Below are positions 55,314 to 63,523 of a DNA stretch of 64,000 nt, one piece after another. How positions within the stretch are numbered: position 1 is the first letter of the stretch; each line of letters begins with the position of its first letter. The DNA comes from Montanilutibacter psychrotolerans (GTDB taxonomy: Bacteria; Pseudomonadota; Gammaproteobacteria; Xanthomonadales; Xanthomonadaceae): assembly GCF_003719825.1 (NCBI RefSeq), contig NZ_RIBS01000005.1, positions 310,001 through 374,000 of the forward strand. Reading direction: 5' to 3'. Below the pieces are notes generated by a model. The model was not told where the DNA came from. It saw only the letters and a list, made by a program, of their open reading frames with translations, and did no database searches. Position numbers and translations under genes: made by a program.

Positions 55314-55499
55314 TCCAAAATCCTTTTGGTTATCCCAACCGCCCAGGCGTCTGGCAACAGTCGTCGGCCGTCTGCGGCATCGCTGCGCAAACTCCATCCA
55401 GGACAGGCCGTTGTTGGAACTGTGTCGTCGCGTGGGATGTAGGACATCTCGATGAGGTCGAACCCTCGCTCGGCGTCAGCGTGGGTGTTGCTGCAGACG

Positions 55500-55825
55500 A
55501 GTAACCAACTCCGCCTGCATCAGCGCTACAAATCAGATGGCGTGCGAAAGATCTCTTGTGGATCAACGCCTGTTCCGCGTCGTCCAAGAGGCAGAGATCG
55601 AGCCGGTGCAACCACGATCCAACGTCGTCCGCAATCACTGCATGCGATCGCTTTCGCTCCGCTCCAGAACGATGCGTAAGGCGTCGTTGGTGTGGAGAAC
55701 ATGCTTGATGACGGCCTCGAAGCGATCGAGGTCGAGCGCGCCTAGCTAGGCGATTTCAGAGCGGGCGGTTGATCCAGCACTGCTTGCTGGGGCGAACTCA
55801 ACGGATGCAGAACTTCGGTGCTCAT
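55500..55825 (-). pseudogene. Decayed N-terminal part of an NRPS starter condensation domain
   Basis: Three frames carry consecutive pieces of a starter-type C domain. From ATG 55825 (GGAAGG upstream): MSTEVLHPLSSPQQAVLDQ..., ended by TAG. In a second frame: GALDLDRFEAVIKHVLHTN then DALRIVLERSESDRMQ and TGA; the LDxxxFExxxxHVxxxNDALRI pattern is typical of starter C domains. In a third frame: VIADDVGSWLHRLDL then DDAEQALIHKRSFAR. The catalytic HHxxxDG part and the remaining 300 or so residues are gone. The fragment points at the present NRPS start, so it is the eroded beginning of the same gene. Confidence 0.75.
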
Positions 55826-57151
55826 AGGCGTGAGACCTTCCTTGTCGATGGTTCGAGCCAGACACGGCGCGCTACTACCCACCACCCACGCGTGAGAGCG
55901 GGCGGAATCTGGCGAATGCGCTGCCGTACCTAACAGGTAGTCCCGATCAATCCGATCGCTCGGGCACCAGGATCTCCAACTGCCGCAACGTGCGACTGGC
56001 CAAAGCCAGAGCGCTCACGAACAAGCCGCAACGCGGATTGGATCGCGTCGCAGATCAATGACCACAACATCAGGCGCGCTTGATTGATGGAAGCCGCAAC
56101 CAGCATCGAACCCGCGAACGCGCCGACAACGCCGGTCGACATCACCAGGCCGATCACATTGGTGGAATCTGTTGCCACGTAGAGGTGTGGCGGCCACTTC
56201 GGCCCGAGAAACAACGACAGCTTCCTGCTGCATGAACTCCATCCTTGAAGTCGAACTTCACGTCGTTGAGACAACAACTCTCTCTACTTCTGTAGCGAGA
56301 CTACGCATCTATACATTGAACTCTTGTTACACGAAACGGCGAAGGTTTGAGTTCGTGCAACTCGTCAAACTTTTTCGACGTTCAACTTCTGCGTTCATCA
56401 ATGAGGTGCACTCACTCGACTTCGCATTGCTTAGCGAAGCGCGCTTTGCCACGGTGAGCCAAGCGCGTTGATGCACATCGCTGAGAGCAAGTGCGAAGAG
56501 ATCGTGGCACCGCGCGGCATCAGAGACCAGACCGCAATGTTGGAACACTGTGATCTGCAGCGACTCCGTGTCGGTCGACAAGAATTCTCGATGAGCACCA
56601 TCGACATCAGTCATGCCGAGCCTCTTCTAAAAGCGCATGACATCGACAGCGCCGCGGTAGTCGCCGGCAACACGGCGTCGGACCGTATCGCCTTGTCCGC
56701 GAGTGTCGAAACTGGCGATAGTGACAGTTGACCGAACAACGATCCGGGCCGACCCGTAGCACGCAAAGCGCTTTGCGCGGAACCGCCAGTTCTCGTAGTC
56801 GTACGACGTCTTGATGCGCGGCAACGATGCGCAGCATCTTCTCCAGAATGCATGCGGCGCGGCCGCAATTCCCCCGCCATGTGCAGCGGACTCGATCGTC
56901 GCAAGTCACCTGCACTACGACATCACCGGATCCAATCCGCCAGGAAGATCGCATGCCGGGTTTGCTTGCGCTTGCCAACATCAGCAGGCGGCGCCGACAT
57001 GGGTGTGCCCCCTGCTCTACCGGTTGTGACGCATCCAGCCACACCAGTTCATCGCGTCATGAAGTTTGGCCATCCATAAGCTGCGTAATCAACGCGTGAA
57101 CGTTTCGATACGAAGACATGAAAGCATGACGTGGCTGCGCGTTCTGCCAGC
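55826..57151. other. Long intergenic region with no supported gene
   Basis: About 1.3 kb between the decayed NRPS start and the promoter of the plus-strand operon. Frames of 60-145 codons exist on both strands but show no family motif or good ribosome site. The 56230-56450 part is clearly less GC-rich. A minus-strand stretch around 56060-56160 (STGVVGAFAGSMLVAASI) has a membrane-helix look and could be a gene fossil. The NRPS promoter should be in here, but I cannot place it. Confidence 0.4.
56704..56729. repeat. 26-base intergenic motif, copy 2
   Basis: TGTCGAAACTGGCGATAG followed by TGACAGTT; 22 of 26 positions match 9245-9270. The ends TGTC and GACA form a weak inverted pair, as a protein-binding site might. 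Confidence 0.45.
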
Positions 57152-57180
57152 TTGACGTGATGGCGGCACACCGATAAATA
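57152..57180 (+). promoter_or_regulatory. Probable sigma-70 promoter of the iron-enzyme operon
   Basis: TTGACG at 57152-57157 and TAAATA at 57175-57180 are separated by exactly 17 bases. It is the only such pair I found in this GC-rich stretch and it points to the small gene at 57293, leaving a leader of about 105 bases. Confidence 0.6.
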
Positions 57181-57292
57181 CGCCGCGAGACTTTCTTCAG
57201 AGTCTCAAAGGGAAGTTCCTACCATCCACTTCAGCTGCATGGGCACATGCGGTCTGCGACTGCTGGGTGCCCCAAGGAAGGAGTCCGATCAC

Positions 57293-57487
57293 ATGGAAAC
57301 GAAAGCCGAAACCATCCGGAAGCCCTTGAAAGAGAACGAAGTAGTCATTCACGTCCCCAAGGGGACCGCCGGCAACGTACGAGTAGTCGAGGCCGATGCG
57401 CCCACTCTCAACACGGAAATCACGGTTCAAGTCAGCAAGAACCGCCGCCCTGGTGTGATTCCGGTTCTGGGCGTCATCGTCAAGTAA
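57293..57487 (+). CDS. 64-residue peptide, first gene of the iron-enzyme operon (possible precursor peptide)
   Basis: 64 residues from ATG 57293, with GGAAGGAG ending about ten bases upstream; the frame is open further upstream but only this ATG has a ribosome site. The N-terminal half is charged (METKAETIRKPLKENEVVIH), the middle is VPKGTAGNVRVVEADAPTLN, and the C-terminus is basic then hydrophobic (KNRRPGVIPVLGVIVK). It has no Cys, Ser is rare, and it has no signal peptide or membrane helix. It lies 90 bases before an operon of three paralogous iron enzymes. This layout suits a leader-plus-core precursor, with a core perhaps after about residue 45, but it could also be a small structural or regulatory protein. 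No family recognised. Confidence 0.7.
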   Translation: METKAETIRKPLKENEVVIHVPKGTAGNVRVVEADAPTLNTEITVQVSKNRRPGVIPVLGVIVK

Positions 57488-57577
57488 GGAAACGAACGTA
57501 GCGCTTTGTGTCCTCCCTGCCTGCACGACGTGCGGGTAGGGAGTGTCTCGCCTGCAGTTCCTACGGAAGGGACGCTT

Positions 57578-58600
57578 ATGCAGCCGCAGCCGCACGTAGT
57601 GTTGTCCGATTGCCCTGTTTTGCGCGCGGACGCCATTGTGCGTATCGCTGACGAACGCAAGGTGGAGATCGAGATCGAGGACGAGGTCTTCACCTTATCC
57701 GGCCTTGAGTCGCGGCCGCTCGCACAAGCGCTCAATCTCCTGAACGGCGTGCGCCCGCTTGCCGACGTGAGCAAGCTTGTAGCCGTTCCAATGGACGGCC
57801 TCAACACCGTGCTTGCGCATCTCTCGGCCGCGGGTGTGATCAGCAATGAATCCCCTGCCGACTCATTGATGGACCCGTCCGAGTTCGCTCATCTGTGTAG
57901 ATCGCTGTATGGGCCATGGAAGGCGCGACTGTTCAGTCATGACCTCTGGCGTGGCCTGGTCGAAGGGACACTGGATCGGCGCATCTTTGTGGGCTGGGCG
58001 GTCGAAAGCTATTGGTTCATCGAAGGTGTGCTCGATCGACTGCCGATGGCCACGGCATGCAGCGAGAACACAAAGCTGCGCTCGGTCTTCGCTCACCACT
58101 TCGCCGAAGAATGGGATCACTTCCATTTCTTCACGCGCACGCTGGATGCGCTGGGTGTGGGCGCAGAGCAACGGCAGGTTGGACAACCCTTGCCAAGCAC
58201 GCGAGCAGTTCTGCACTGGATGCGTGCTGCAGCCCGACGAGATCCGCTGCGTTACGCGGCATGCTCGGGTTTCCTCGAGTCCACGGGAGCCGATCGCGCA
58301 GCAGCCAGGTCATTTTTTGATCATGTGGCGATGCGCTACGACACCCCGGATCGGGCCGCCGTGACGCCGATGGCCGAGCATGTGTCGCTCGATGAGGACT
58401 ACGGCCACGACACCGTGGTCGAGAATGCGGCCAACTGCTTCTCAAGCATTTCCCGAGAGCGCGCCCGCCAAGCGGTGCAGAGTGCCTACGGCCTGTTCGA
58501 GACCTTGGAGATGTGGTCGAGCGACATCCTTCGGCACTACGCCGCCCCCTCCTCGCTACCGCTCACAGCACCGCGGATCTACCGCGGAGCGGAGATCTGA
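57578..58600 (+). CDS. Haem-oxygenase-fold di-iron enzyme with N-terminal small domain (paralogue 1)
   Basis: 340 residues from ATG 57578 with GGAAGGGA upstream. Residues about 18-90 form a small domain (EIEIEDEVFTLSGLESRPLAQAL, then DGLNTVLAHLSAAGVI) that resembles PqqD-like winged-helix or peptide-recognition domains. Residues about 100-330 are an all-helical TenA/PqqC-like domain. Probable iron ligands are in HHFAEEWDH (about 172-180) and HVSLDEDYGH (about 268-277), with Glu in SGFLEST on the helix between. Related enzymes use iron and oxygen to oxidise or cleave amino-acid-derived substrates. Stop and next ATG are 2 bases apart. Substrate unknown. Confidence 0.8.
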   Translation: MQPQPHVVLSDCPVLRADAIVRIADERKVEIEIEDEVFTLSGLESRPLAQALNLLNGVRPLADVSKLVAVPMDGLNTVLAHLSAAGVISNESPADSLMDPSEFAHLCRSLYGPWKARLFSHDLWRGLVEGTLDRRIFVGWAVESYWFIEGVLDRLPMATACSENTKLRSVFAHHFAEEWDHFHFFTRTLDALGVGAEQRQVGQPLPSTRAVLHWMRAAARRDPLRYAACSGFLESTGADRAAARSFFDHVAMRYDTPDRAAVTPMAEHVSLDEDYGHDTVVENAANCFSSISRERARQAVQSAYGLFETLEMWSSDILRHYAAPSSLPLTAPRIYRGAEI

Positions 58601-58602
58601 CC

Positions 58603-59607
58603 ATGTCGCTCATGCGCCGGCGCACGTTGCTATCGCCACATTGCAGAGTTTCCGTGGAGGCGAACACGCTTGTGATGTTGACTCGGGAAGACGAGTACCG
58701 GTTCCAGGTATCCGAACCACAGGCGCATGCCCGCATCCTCGAGGGGCTGCGCGAGCAGGGATGTCCTTCCGAGCTCGCAGCGCGGCAGGGCGTGGACGGC
58801 TCTGCACTCGAGCCGCTCCTGGTCACTTTGGCGAACGATGCGGTGCTCCTCGACCTCGATGCAGCAATAGAGAGTTCGGACGGCGCAGACACCGTTGAAG
58901 CCATGCTGCGCGAAGCCCGCTTCTGGGCGCGAAGCGTCTTCGAGCAGCCGTTCTGGGAGGACCTTCTCGCGGGTCGCTTCAATCGTGCCCAGGTGCTGGG
59001 ATGGGGCGTCGAGTTCTATCACTTCGTGGATGCAGCTAACTTCTACATGCCGCTCGGCATTGCGCACACGCGCAACAAGCGGAATCTGCGTGAGGCCATC
59101 GCGCGCCACTACATCCAGGAAATGGATCACGGCGTCATCTTTCTCGAGGGCCTCAAGCGTTCCGGGCTCGACCGCTCGTCGATCCTGGTCGCTCCGCCGC
59201 TGCCTCACACGCAGGCGCTGATCAACAACCTGGCGGAGCTCGCCATCGAGGGAGAGGTCCCCTACACCGCCGCCTTTGCGGTGATGCAACCGGGCATCGT
59301 CGAGCCTTCCATCGAAGCGCTGGACGAGTTCTATGGGACTCTGAGTCGCCTGTATCCGTTCGCGACACCGATGTTCGAGGCCTTTCGTCGGCATGCGCGA
59401 ATCGACGTCGACCTCCATCATGAGGAGACAACCTTCACGTTGCTCTGCCGCGAGGGCATCTCGCCACCGGAGCGGGCACGGGCGAGTCTGGCGATGCAGA
59501 CCGTCGCGGAGAACTTCGTGCTCTTCTTCGAGGGAATCCAGGACTGGTACGGGAGACAGGAGGACTTCGCGCTCCGTCGCCCCATGGTGGCCGGAGTGCC
59601 TGCGTGA
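58603..59607 (+). CDS. Haem-oxygenase-fold di-iron enzyme with N-terminal small domain (paralogue 2)
   Basis: 334 residues. The N-terminal domain (about 12-85: CRVSVEANTLVMLTREDEY, LARQ-like loop, LEPLLVTLANDAVLLDL) matches the layout of paralogue 1. The helical domain has the metal motifs RHYIQEMDH (about 168-176) and HARIDVDLHH (about 264-273), the same 96-residue spacing as in its two relatives. On the middle helix the position of the Glu of paralogue 1 is occupied by Gln in AVMQPG, so its iron site may differ. The last bases overlap the next gene's GTG (GTGA), which suggests translational coupling. Confidence 0.8.
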   Translation: MSLMRRRTLLSPHCRVSVEANTLVMLTREDEYRFQVSEPQAHARILEGLREQGCPSELAARQGVDGSALEPLLVTLANDAVLLDLDAAIESSDGADTVEAMLREARFWARSVFEQPFWEDLLAGRFNRAQVLGWGVEFYHFVDAANFYMPLGIAHTRNKRNLREAIARHYIQEMDHGVIFLEGLKRSGLDRSSILVAPPLPHTQALINNLAELAIEGEVPYTAAFAVMQPGIVEPSIEALDEFYGTLSRLYPFATPMFEAFRRHARIDVDLHHEETTFTLLCREGISPPERARASLAMQTVAENFVLFFEGIQDWYGRQEDFALRRPMVAGVPA

Positions 59608-61100
59608 CACGGCAGGCCGAGATCGAGGCCAGAATTGAAGCGGACTACACCGCTGGGCTTCGGCGCGCCGGCCCACGAGAAGAGGCCGAGCCCGTACTGG
59701 CCGGCGGTGTGGCCCACCACAGCTGGCGCATGTCGCCCTTCCCTGTCGTGTTTGCGCGCGGTAGCGGCGGCGAGAAGTGGGACGTCGCCGGGAGGCGTTA
59801 CATCGATTTGTGGATGGGCCATGGTTCCCTGATGCTGGGAAATGCGCATCCAGCCGTTGTCGAAGCTGTCGCGAAGCAGATGCAACTGGGACAGCATCTC
59901 GGTGGCGCTCACGTGATGCAGTACGCGTGGGCCGAGCGCATCCGGGAACTGGTGCCGTCCTGCGAGTACATCCGCTTCACCGCGTCAGGTACCGAAGCCA
60001 CGCTGTTGGCACTCCGGGTAGCCCGCGCCTGGACCGGACGCCCGCGGATCGTGAGAGTAGACGGCCACTTTCATGGGTGGCACGACGAGGCATTGGCGCA
60101 TGCGCTGCCAAAGAAGCAGAGCGGGCTGAACCCCGGTGTCGATGAATTCATCACCTTGGTCCCGCCTCTCGACACGGGAGCCGTGTTGGATGAACTCGCC
60201 GAACGCGACGTAGCCGCGATCATTCTCGAACCCGGTGGAGGCAGTGCGGGTTCACTGCCTTGGTCTACGCAGTACCTCGCAACGCTTCGCCGCATTGCCG
60301 ACCTGCACGGCGCCTTGCTCATCTTCGACGAGGTGATCAGTGGCTTTCGCTATGCGCCAGGCGGCGTGCAAGCACTCGCAGGCGTGCGCCCCGATCTTAC
60401 GGTGCTTGCGAAGATTGCCGCGGGTGGAATGCCCGGCGGCCTCGTTGGCGGCAGACGGGAGGTTCTTTCGGTCGTTTCGGGCGGACTTTCGGCGGTGAAC
60501 GAGCCCGTCCATGTCGTGCATGCGGGCACCTTCAACGGCTTCCCGCTCAGCGCCGCCGCCGCGCTTGCCACGCTTGATCTCGTCGCAGACGGAACGACGC
60601 AAGCCACGGCCGAGCGGGTCACCTGCACCCTGGTCGCGGGAATCAACGCTGCCGCTGAAGCGGCGGACCTAGACGTTCGCGCCATCCACCAGAGCTCCAT
60701 CTTTCATCTGCTCATCGGTGCGCTCGACGCAGGAGACCCGATCAGTCCCGGTACCGCGGCCATACGCTTGCTTCGAGAGCGCGCGGCGGACTACGCCACC
60801 TTGCGCCGAGCGCTGTTGCTCGAGGGCGTCGACTGCCACATGAGTCACGGCTGGCTGTCGATCGCACACGATGGCCCTCTACTGGACGAGGCAATTGGCG
60901 GCTTCGAGCGGGCGTTTGCGCGAGTCCGGGAGCTTCCCTCCTTCCGCGCTCCAGCGGAACTGCCCTCAACGGTGTCTTCCGAGCGCTGTGGCACGACCTG
61001 TCCCGATCCGACCTGCCCTAGCCGTTTCCGGCTGGTGGCGGGTTGCTCCGTACCCGTGGACCGGGTGGAGGAAGCGGAGAAGGAAGGAGATGCCTTGTGA
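59604..61100 (+). CDS. Class III aminotransferase / glutamate-1-semialdehyde aminomutase-like PLP enzyme
   Basis: 498 residues from GTG 59604 (GTGA overlap). Fold-type I features: SGTEATLLALRVARAWTGR (phosphate-binding helix), GHFHGWHD, IFDEVISGFRYAPGG (PLP-ring Asp) and the Schiff-base Lys270 in LTVLAKIAAGGMPGG, which is the spacing of glutamate-1-semialdehyde aminomutases. It could move an amino group within a molecule or make an amine or aldehyde for the dehydrogenase encoded next. It is longer than usual at both ends: about 40 N-terminal residues, and a Cys-containing tail from about 455 (ERCGTTCPDPTCPS, then AGCSVPVD). It is not a haem-pathway housekeeping copy by context. Confidence 0.88.
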   Translation: MTRQAEIEARIEADYTAGLRRAGPREEAEPVLAGGVAHHSWRMSPFPVVFARGSGGEKWDVAGRRYIDLWMGHGSLMLGNAHPAVVEAVAKQMQLGQHLGGAHVMQYAWAERIRELVPSCEYIRFTASGTEATLLALRVARAWTGRPRIVRVDGHFHGWHDEALAHALPKKQSGLNPGVDEFITLVPPLDTGAVLDELAERDVAAIILEPGGGSAGSLPWSTQYLATLRRIADLHGALLIFDEVISGFRYAPGGVQALAGVRPDLTVLAKIAAGGMPGGLVGGRREVLSVVSGGLSAVNEPVHVVHAGTFNGFPLSAAAALATLDLVADGTTQATAERVTCTLVAGINAAAEAADLDVRAIHQSSIFHLLIGALDAGDPISPGTAAIRLLRERAADYATLRRALLLEGVDCHMSHGWLSIAHDGPLLDEAIGGFERAFARVRELPSFRAPAELPSTVSSERCGTTCPDPTCPSRFRLVAGCSVPVDRVEEAEKEGDAL

Positions 61101-62578
61101 GCGAACGCCTTGCCCAACTCGTGGATGGTTCGCTCGAAAGCCCGGAGAGAGGTCCGCAGATTGCCGCCTACGATCCGGCGACAGAGCAGCTGCTGGGCCT
61201 TGCACCCGAGGCCGACGCCGGAGTGGTGGCAAAGGCTGTAGCCGCGGCCCGTCGCGCCTTCGACGATGGAAGCTGGTCGATGCTCCCGGTCCAGGAACGG
61301 GCCTCCAAGCTCCGGCTGGTCGCCGACCTGCTGGAAGAGAATCTCGAGACGTTCGCGAAGGCCGAGACGGCCGACACCGGCATGACCTTGAAGATGACCA
61401 CGCAGGGACACCTCCCGCGAGCGGTCGCTCACCTGCGCTTCTTCGCCGAAGAAGCCGTGCGCATGTCGGGGGAATGCATCCCCATGGACGGCGCCTATTT
61501 TCACCTCGTCCAGCGCGAACCCTTGGGCGTGATAGCGGTGCTCGCTCCTTGGAATGCGCCCCTGGCCGTCGCGACGATGAACGTGGCCGCCGCCCTCGCC
61601 GTAGGCAACACGGTGGTCCTCAAGAGCTCCGAGCGCGCCCCGGTAACGCTGTCCCTGCTTGCGAAACTGTTCGCAGCCGCCGAGTTCCCTCCAGGCGTGA
61701 TCAACGTGATCCATGGCCGCGGACAACCCACTGGCGAAGCGCTGGCATTCGCCGGAGGCGTGGACGGCCTATGTTTTGTCGGTGGCACCGAGACGGCGAA
61801 GACGATCTCGAGGTGGGCGCCGATACACCGCAGGAACATCTTCGAACTGGGCGGTAAGTCGCCCACGATCGTGCTCGCTGACGCCGACCTCGACGCCGCG
61901 GTCGATGGCGCCTTGCTGTCGGCGTTCTCCAGCAACGGTGAGGTCTGCACGGCCGGTTCGCGCATTCTGGTCCACGAGCGCCTTCAGAACGAATTCCTCA
62001 GCCGCTTCGCCGAACGGGTTCGCGCGATCCGCGTGGGGGATCCGCGTGATCCGCGTACCGAGATGGGCCCCTTGATCGACGCCGCGCACCTGCAGCACGT
62101 GCGTACCAGCGTAGAGCGGGCGGTTGGCGAAGGCGCGACGTTGGTCTGCGGCGGGCAGCGACCCACCGGGCTGTCCCATGGGCACTACATGACGCCCATC
62201 GTGTTGACTGACGTGGATACGGGGATGGAGATCGCACAAGAAGAAGTCTTCGGACCCGTGGCAGCCATATTCCCCTTCCGCGACGACGAAGAAGCGGTTT
62301 CGCTCGCAAACGACACGAACTACGGATTGTCGGCCACCATCTGGTCTGCTGACAGTTCCCGCGGGCTCGCGTTGGCGCGCCATCTTCGATGCGGCGTCGT
62401 GGGAGTGAACTCACCGGTCATCCGTGACATCCGCGCGCCGTTCGGCGGGCGCCGGGAGAGCGGCATAGGCCGTGTGGGTGGGAAATGGAGCTTGGAGCAG
62501 TACACGGAGGTCAAGACGATCTGCGTCCGCGTTTCGGGCCTCGCACTCCCCCGACTGGGTACAGGAAGCGCTTCGTGA
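61097..62578 (+). CDS. NAD(P)-dependent aldehyde dehydrogenase
   Basis: 493 residues from GTG 61097, overlapping the aminotransferase stop (GTGA) with AAGGAAGGAG upstream. Standard features: VIAVLAPWNAPLA (oxyanion Asn), VLKSSERAP (cofactor Lys), FVGGTETAKTIS (NAD loop), FELGGKSPTIV (catalytic Glu), NGEVCTAGSR (catalytic Cys284) and EEVFGPVAAIFPF. Closest in style to betaine/gamma-aminobutyraldehyde-type enzymes. It oxidises an aldehyde to an acid; given its place between a PLP enzyme and iron oxygenases, the substrate is probably a pathway intermediate. Cytoplasmic. Confidence 0.92.
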   Translation: MSERLAQLVDGSLESPERGPQIAAYDPATEQLLGLAPEADAGVVAKAVAAARRAFDDGSWSMLPVQERASKLRLVADLLEENLETFAKAETADTGMTLKMTTQGHLPRAVAHLRFFAEEAVRMSGECIPMDGAYFHLVQREPLGVIAVLAPWNAPLAVATMNVAAALAVGNTVVLKSSERAPVTLSLLAKLFAAAEFPPGVINVIHGRGQPTGEALAFAGGVDGLCFVGGTETAKTISRWAPIHRRNIFELGGKSPTIVLADADLDAAVDGALLSAFSSNGEVCTAGSRILVHERLQNEFLSRFAERVRAIRVGDPRDPRTEMGPLIDAAHLQHVRTSVERAVGEGATLVCGGQRPTGLSHGHYMTPIVLTDVDTGMEIAQEEVFGPVAAIFPFRDDEEAVSLANDTNYGLSATIWSADSSRGLALARHLRCGVVGVNSPVIRDIRAPFGGRRESGIGRVGGKWSLEQYTEVKTICVRVSGLALPRLGTGSAS

Positions 62579-63504
62579 GCGGGACGGCGGTACTGATGCT
62601 CTCGCCGCACGTGCGGTGGACTCACACCAGCAGCCAGCTGCGCCTGGAAGCTCCCGAATCCGTCATACACCTGAGCGGCCCTGGTGTGCCGACGTTGTCC
62701 GGGCTGCTTGCGGCCCTCGAACAGGGCATCGTGCAGCGCGAAGAAATGCCATCGGCGCACTCGAGGGTCCTGCAGACGCTCGCGGCGGAAGACTTGCTGG
62801 CCACGCTCGATCCTCACCCGCGGACCGCCGACGCGTTCCTGGCCACGCTCTTCGCCATCTGTGACTACTGGGTCGAAGGCATCTTCCGCTCGCCCTTCTG
62901 GGATGCATTTCATCGCGGTCAGGCATCGCGAACCCAGGTCATGCAGTTCCTGGCCCAGCTCTACCACCGCACCGTCGGCGCAGACCATCACAACCTGATC
63001 GCGGCAGAGCGTTGTGGCGATCCCGAAGTCCGGGACTTGCTGGAACGGCACTACCGCGAGGAGTTCGGCCACGCCGCCATCCTGCTCAAAGGGTTCGCCA
63101 AGTGCGGCCTCGCCCGAGACGGCGCCGTTGTGCATGGTCCGCTGCGTTCCACGCGACGCCTGATCGACTACATGGTGGACATCTCGTCAGACACCATGGC
63201 GTACCTGGGGTGCTACGGGATCTTCCACGCCCCGTCGACCGTTCGCGGCGAAGAACAACTCGTGCATCAGTTCGAGCGCTTCGCAGCGTTGTACCCGTTC
63301 GCAACGCCGGCGTTCGATGCGGTGTGTCAGCATGCCCGGCTCGACTGCAAGTTGGGACACGCGGAGATCGCGCTCGAACGACTCGTACGGAGCCGTGGAT
63401 GCCCCGATGCCGAAGGGGTGCGATCGGCGCTCCGGGGTGCCCGCGGAGCGGCGGCGGCGTTTCGCGCGATCTTCGACGACCTGTCGGCCATCGCCGAGGA
63501 ATGA
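62575..63504 (+). CDS. Haem-oxygenase-fold di-iron enzyme with N-terminal small domain (paralogue 3)
   Basis: 309 residues from GTG 62575 (GTGA overlap with the dehydrogenase); ATG 62596 is an alternative start. The N-terminal domain (about 10-75: VRWTHTSSQLRLEAPESVIH, RVLQTLAAEDLLATLD) is shorter but aligns with that of the other two. Metal motifs are RHYREEFGH (about 158-166) and HARLDCKLGH (about 253-262). On the middle helix, GIFHAPS puts a His where paralogue 1 has Glu, so this enzyme may bind iron differently. It ends the operon 19 bases before the convergent peroxiredoxin gene. Confidence 0.8.
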   Translation: MSGTAVLMLSPHVRWTHTSSQLRLEAPESVIHLSGPGVPTLSGLLAALEQGIVQREEMPSAHSRVLQTLAAEDLLATLDPHPRTADAFLATLFAICDYWVEGIFRSPFWDAFHRGQASRTQVMQFLAQLYHRTVGADHHNLIAAERCGDPEVRDLLERHYREEFGHAAILLKGFAKCGLARDGAVVHGPLRSTRRLIDYMVDISSDTMAYLGCYGIFHAPSTVRGEEQLVHQFERFAALYPFATPAFDAVCQHARLDCKLGHAEIALERLVRSRGCPDAEGVRSALRGARGAAAAFRAIFDDLSAIAEE

Positions 63505-63523
63505 TCGGGGCGGACCAGCCGTT

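Noticed and set aside
55313-55397. Start of the large NRPS at an ATG 84 bases further upstream
   Set aside because: The extra 28 residues are Arg-rich without NRPS character, and the ATG at 55313 has a better ribosome site just before the adenylation domain.
55930-57044. Several 65-145 codon frames in the long intergenic region
   Set aside because: They overlap one another in different frames, have no ribosome sites or family motifs, and their amino-acid make-up is that of random GC-rich DNA.
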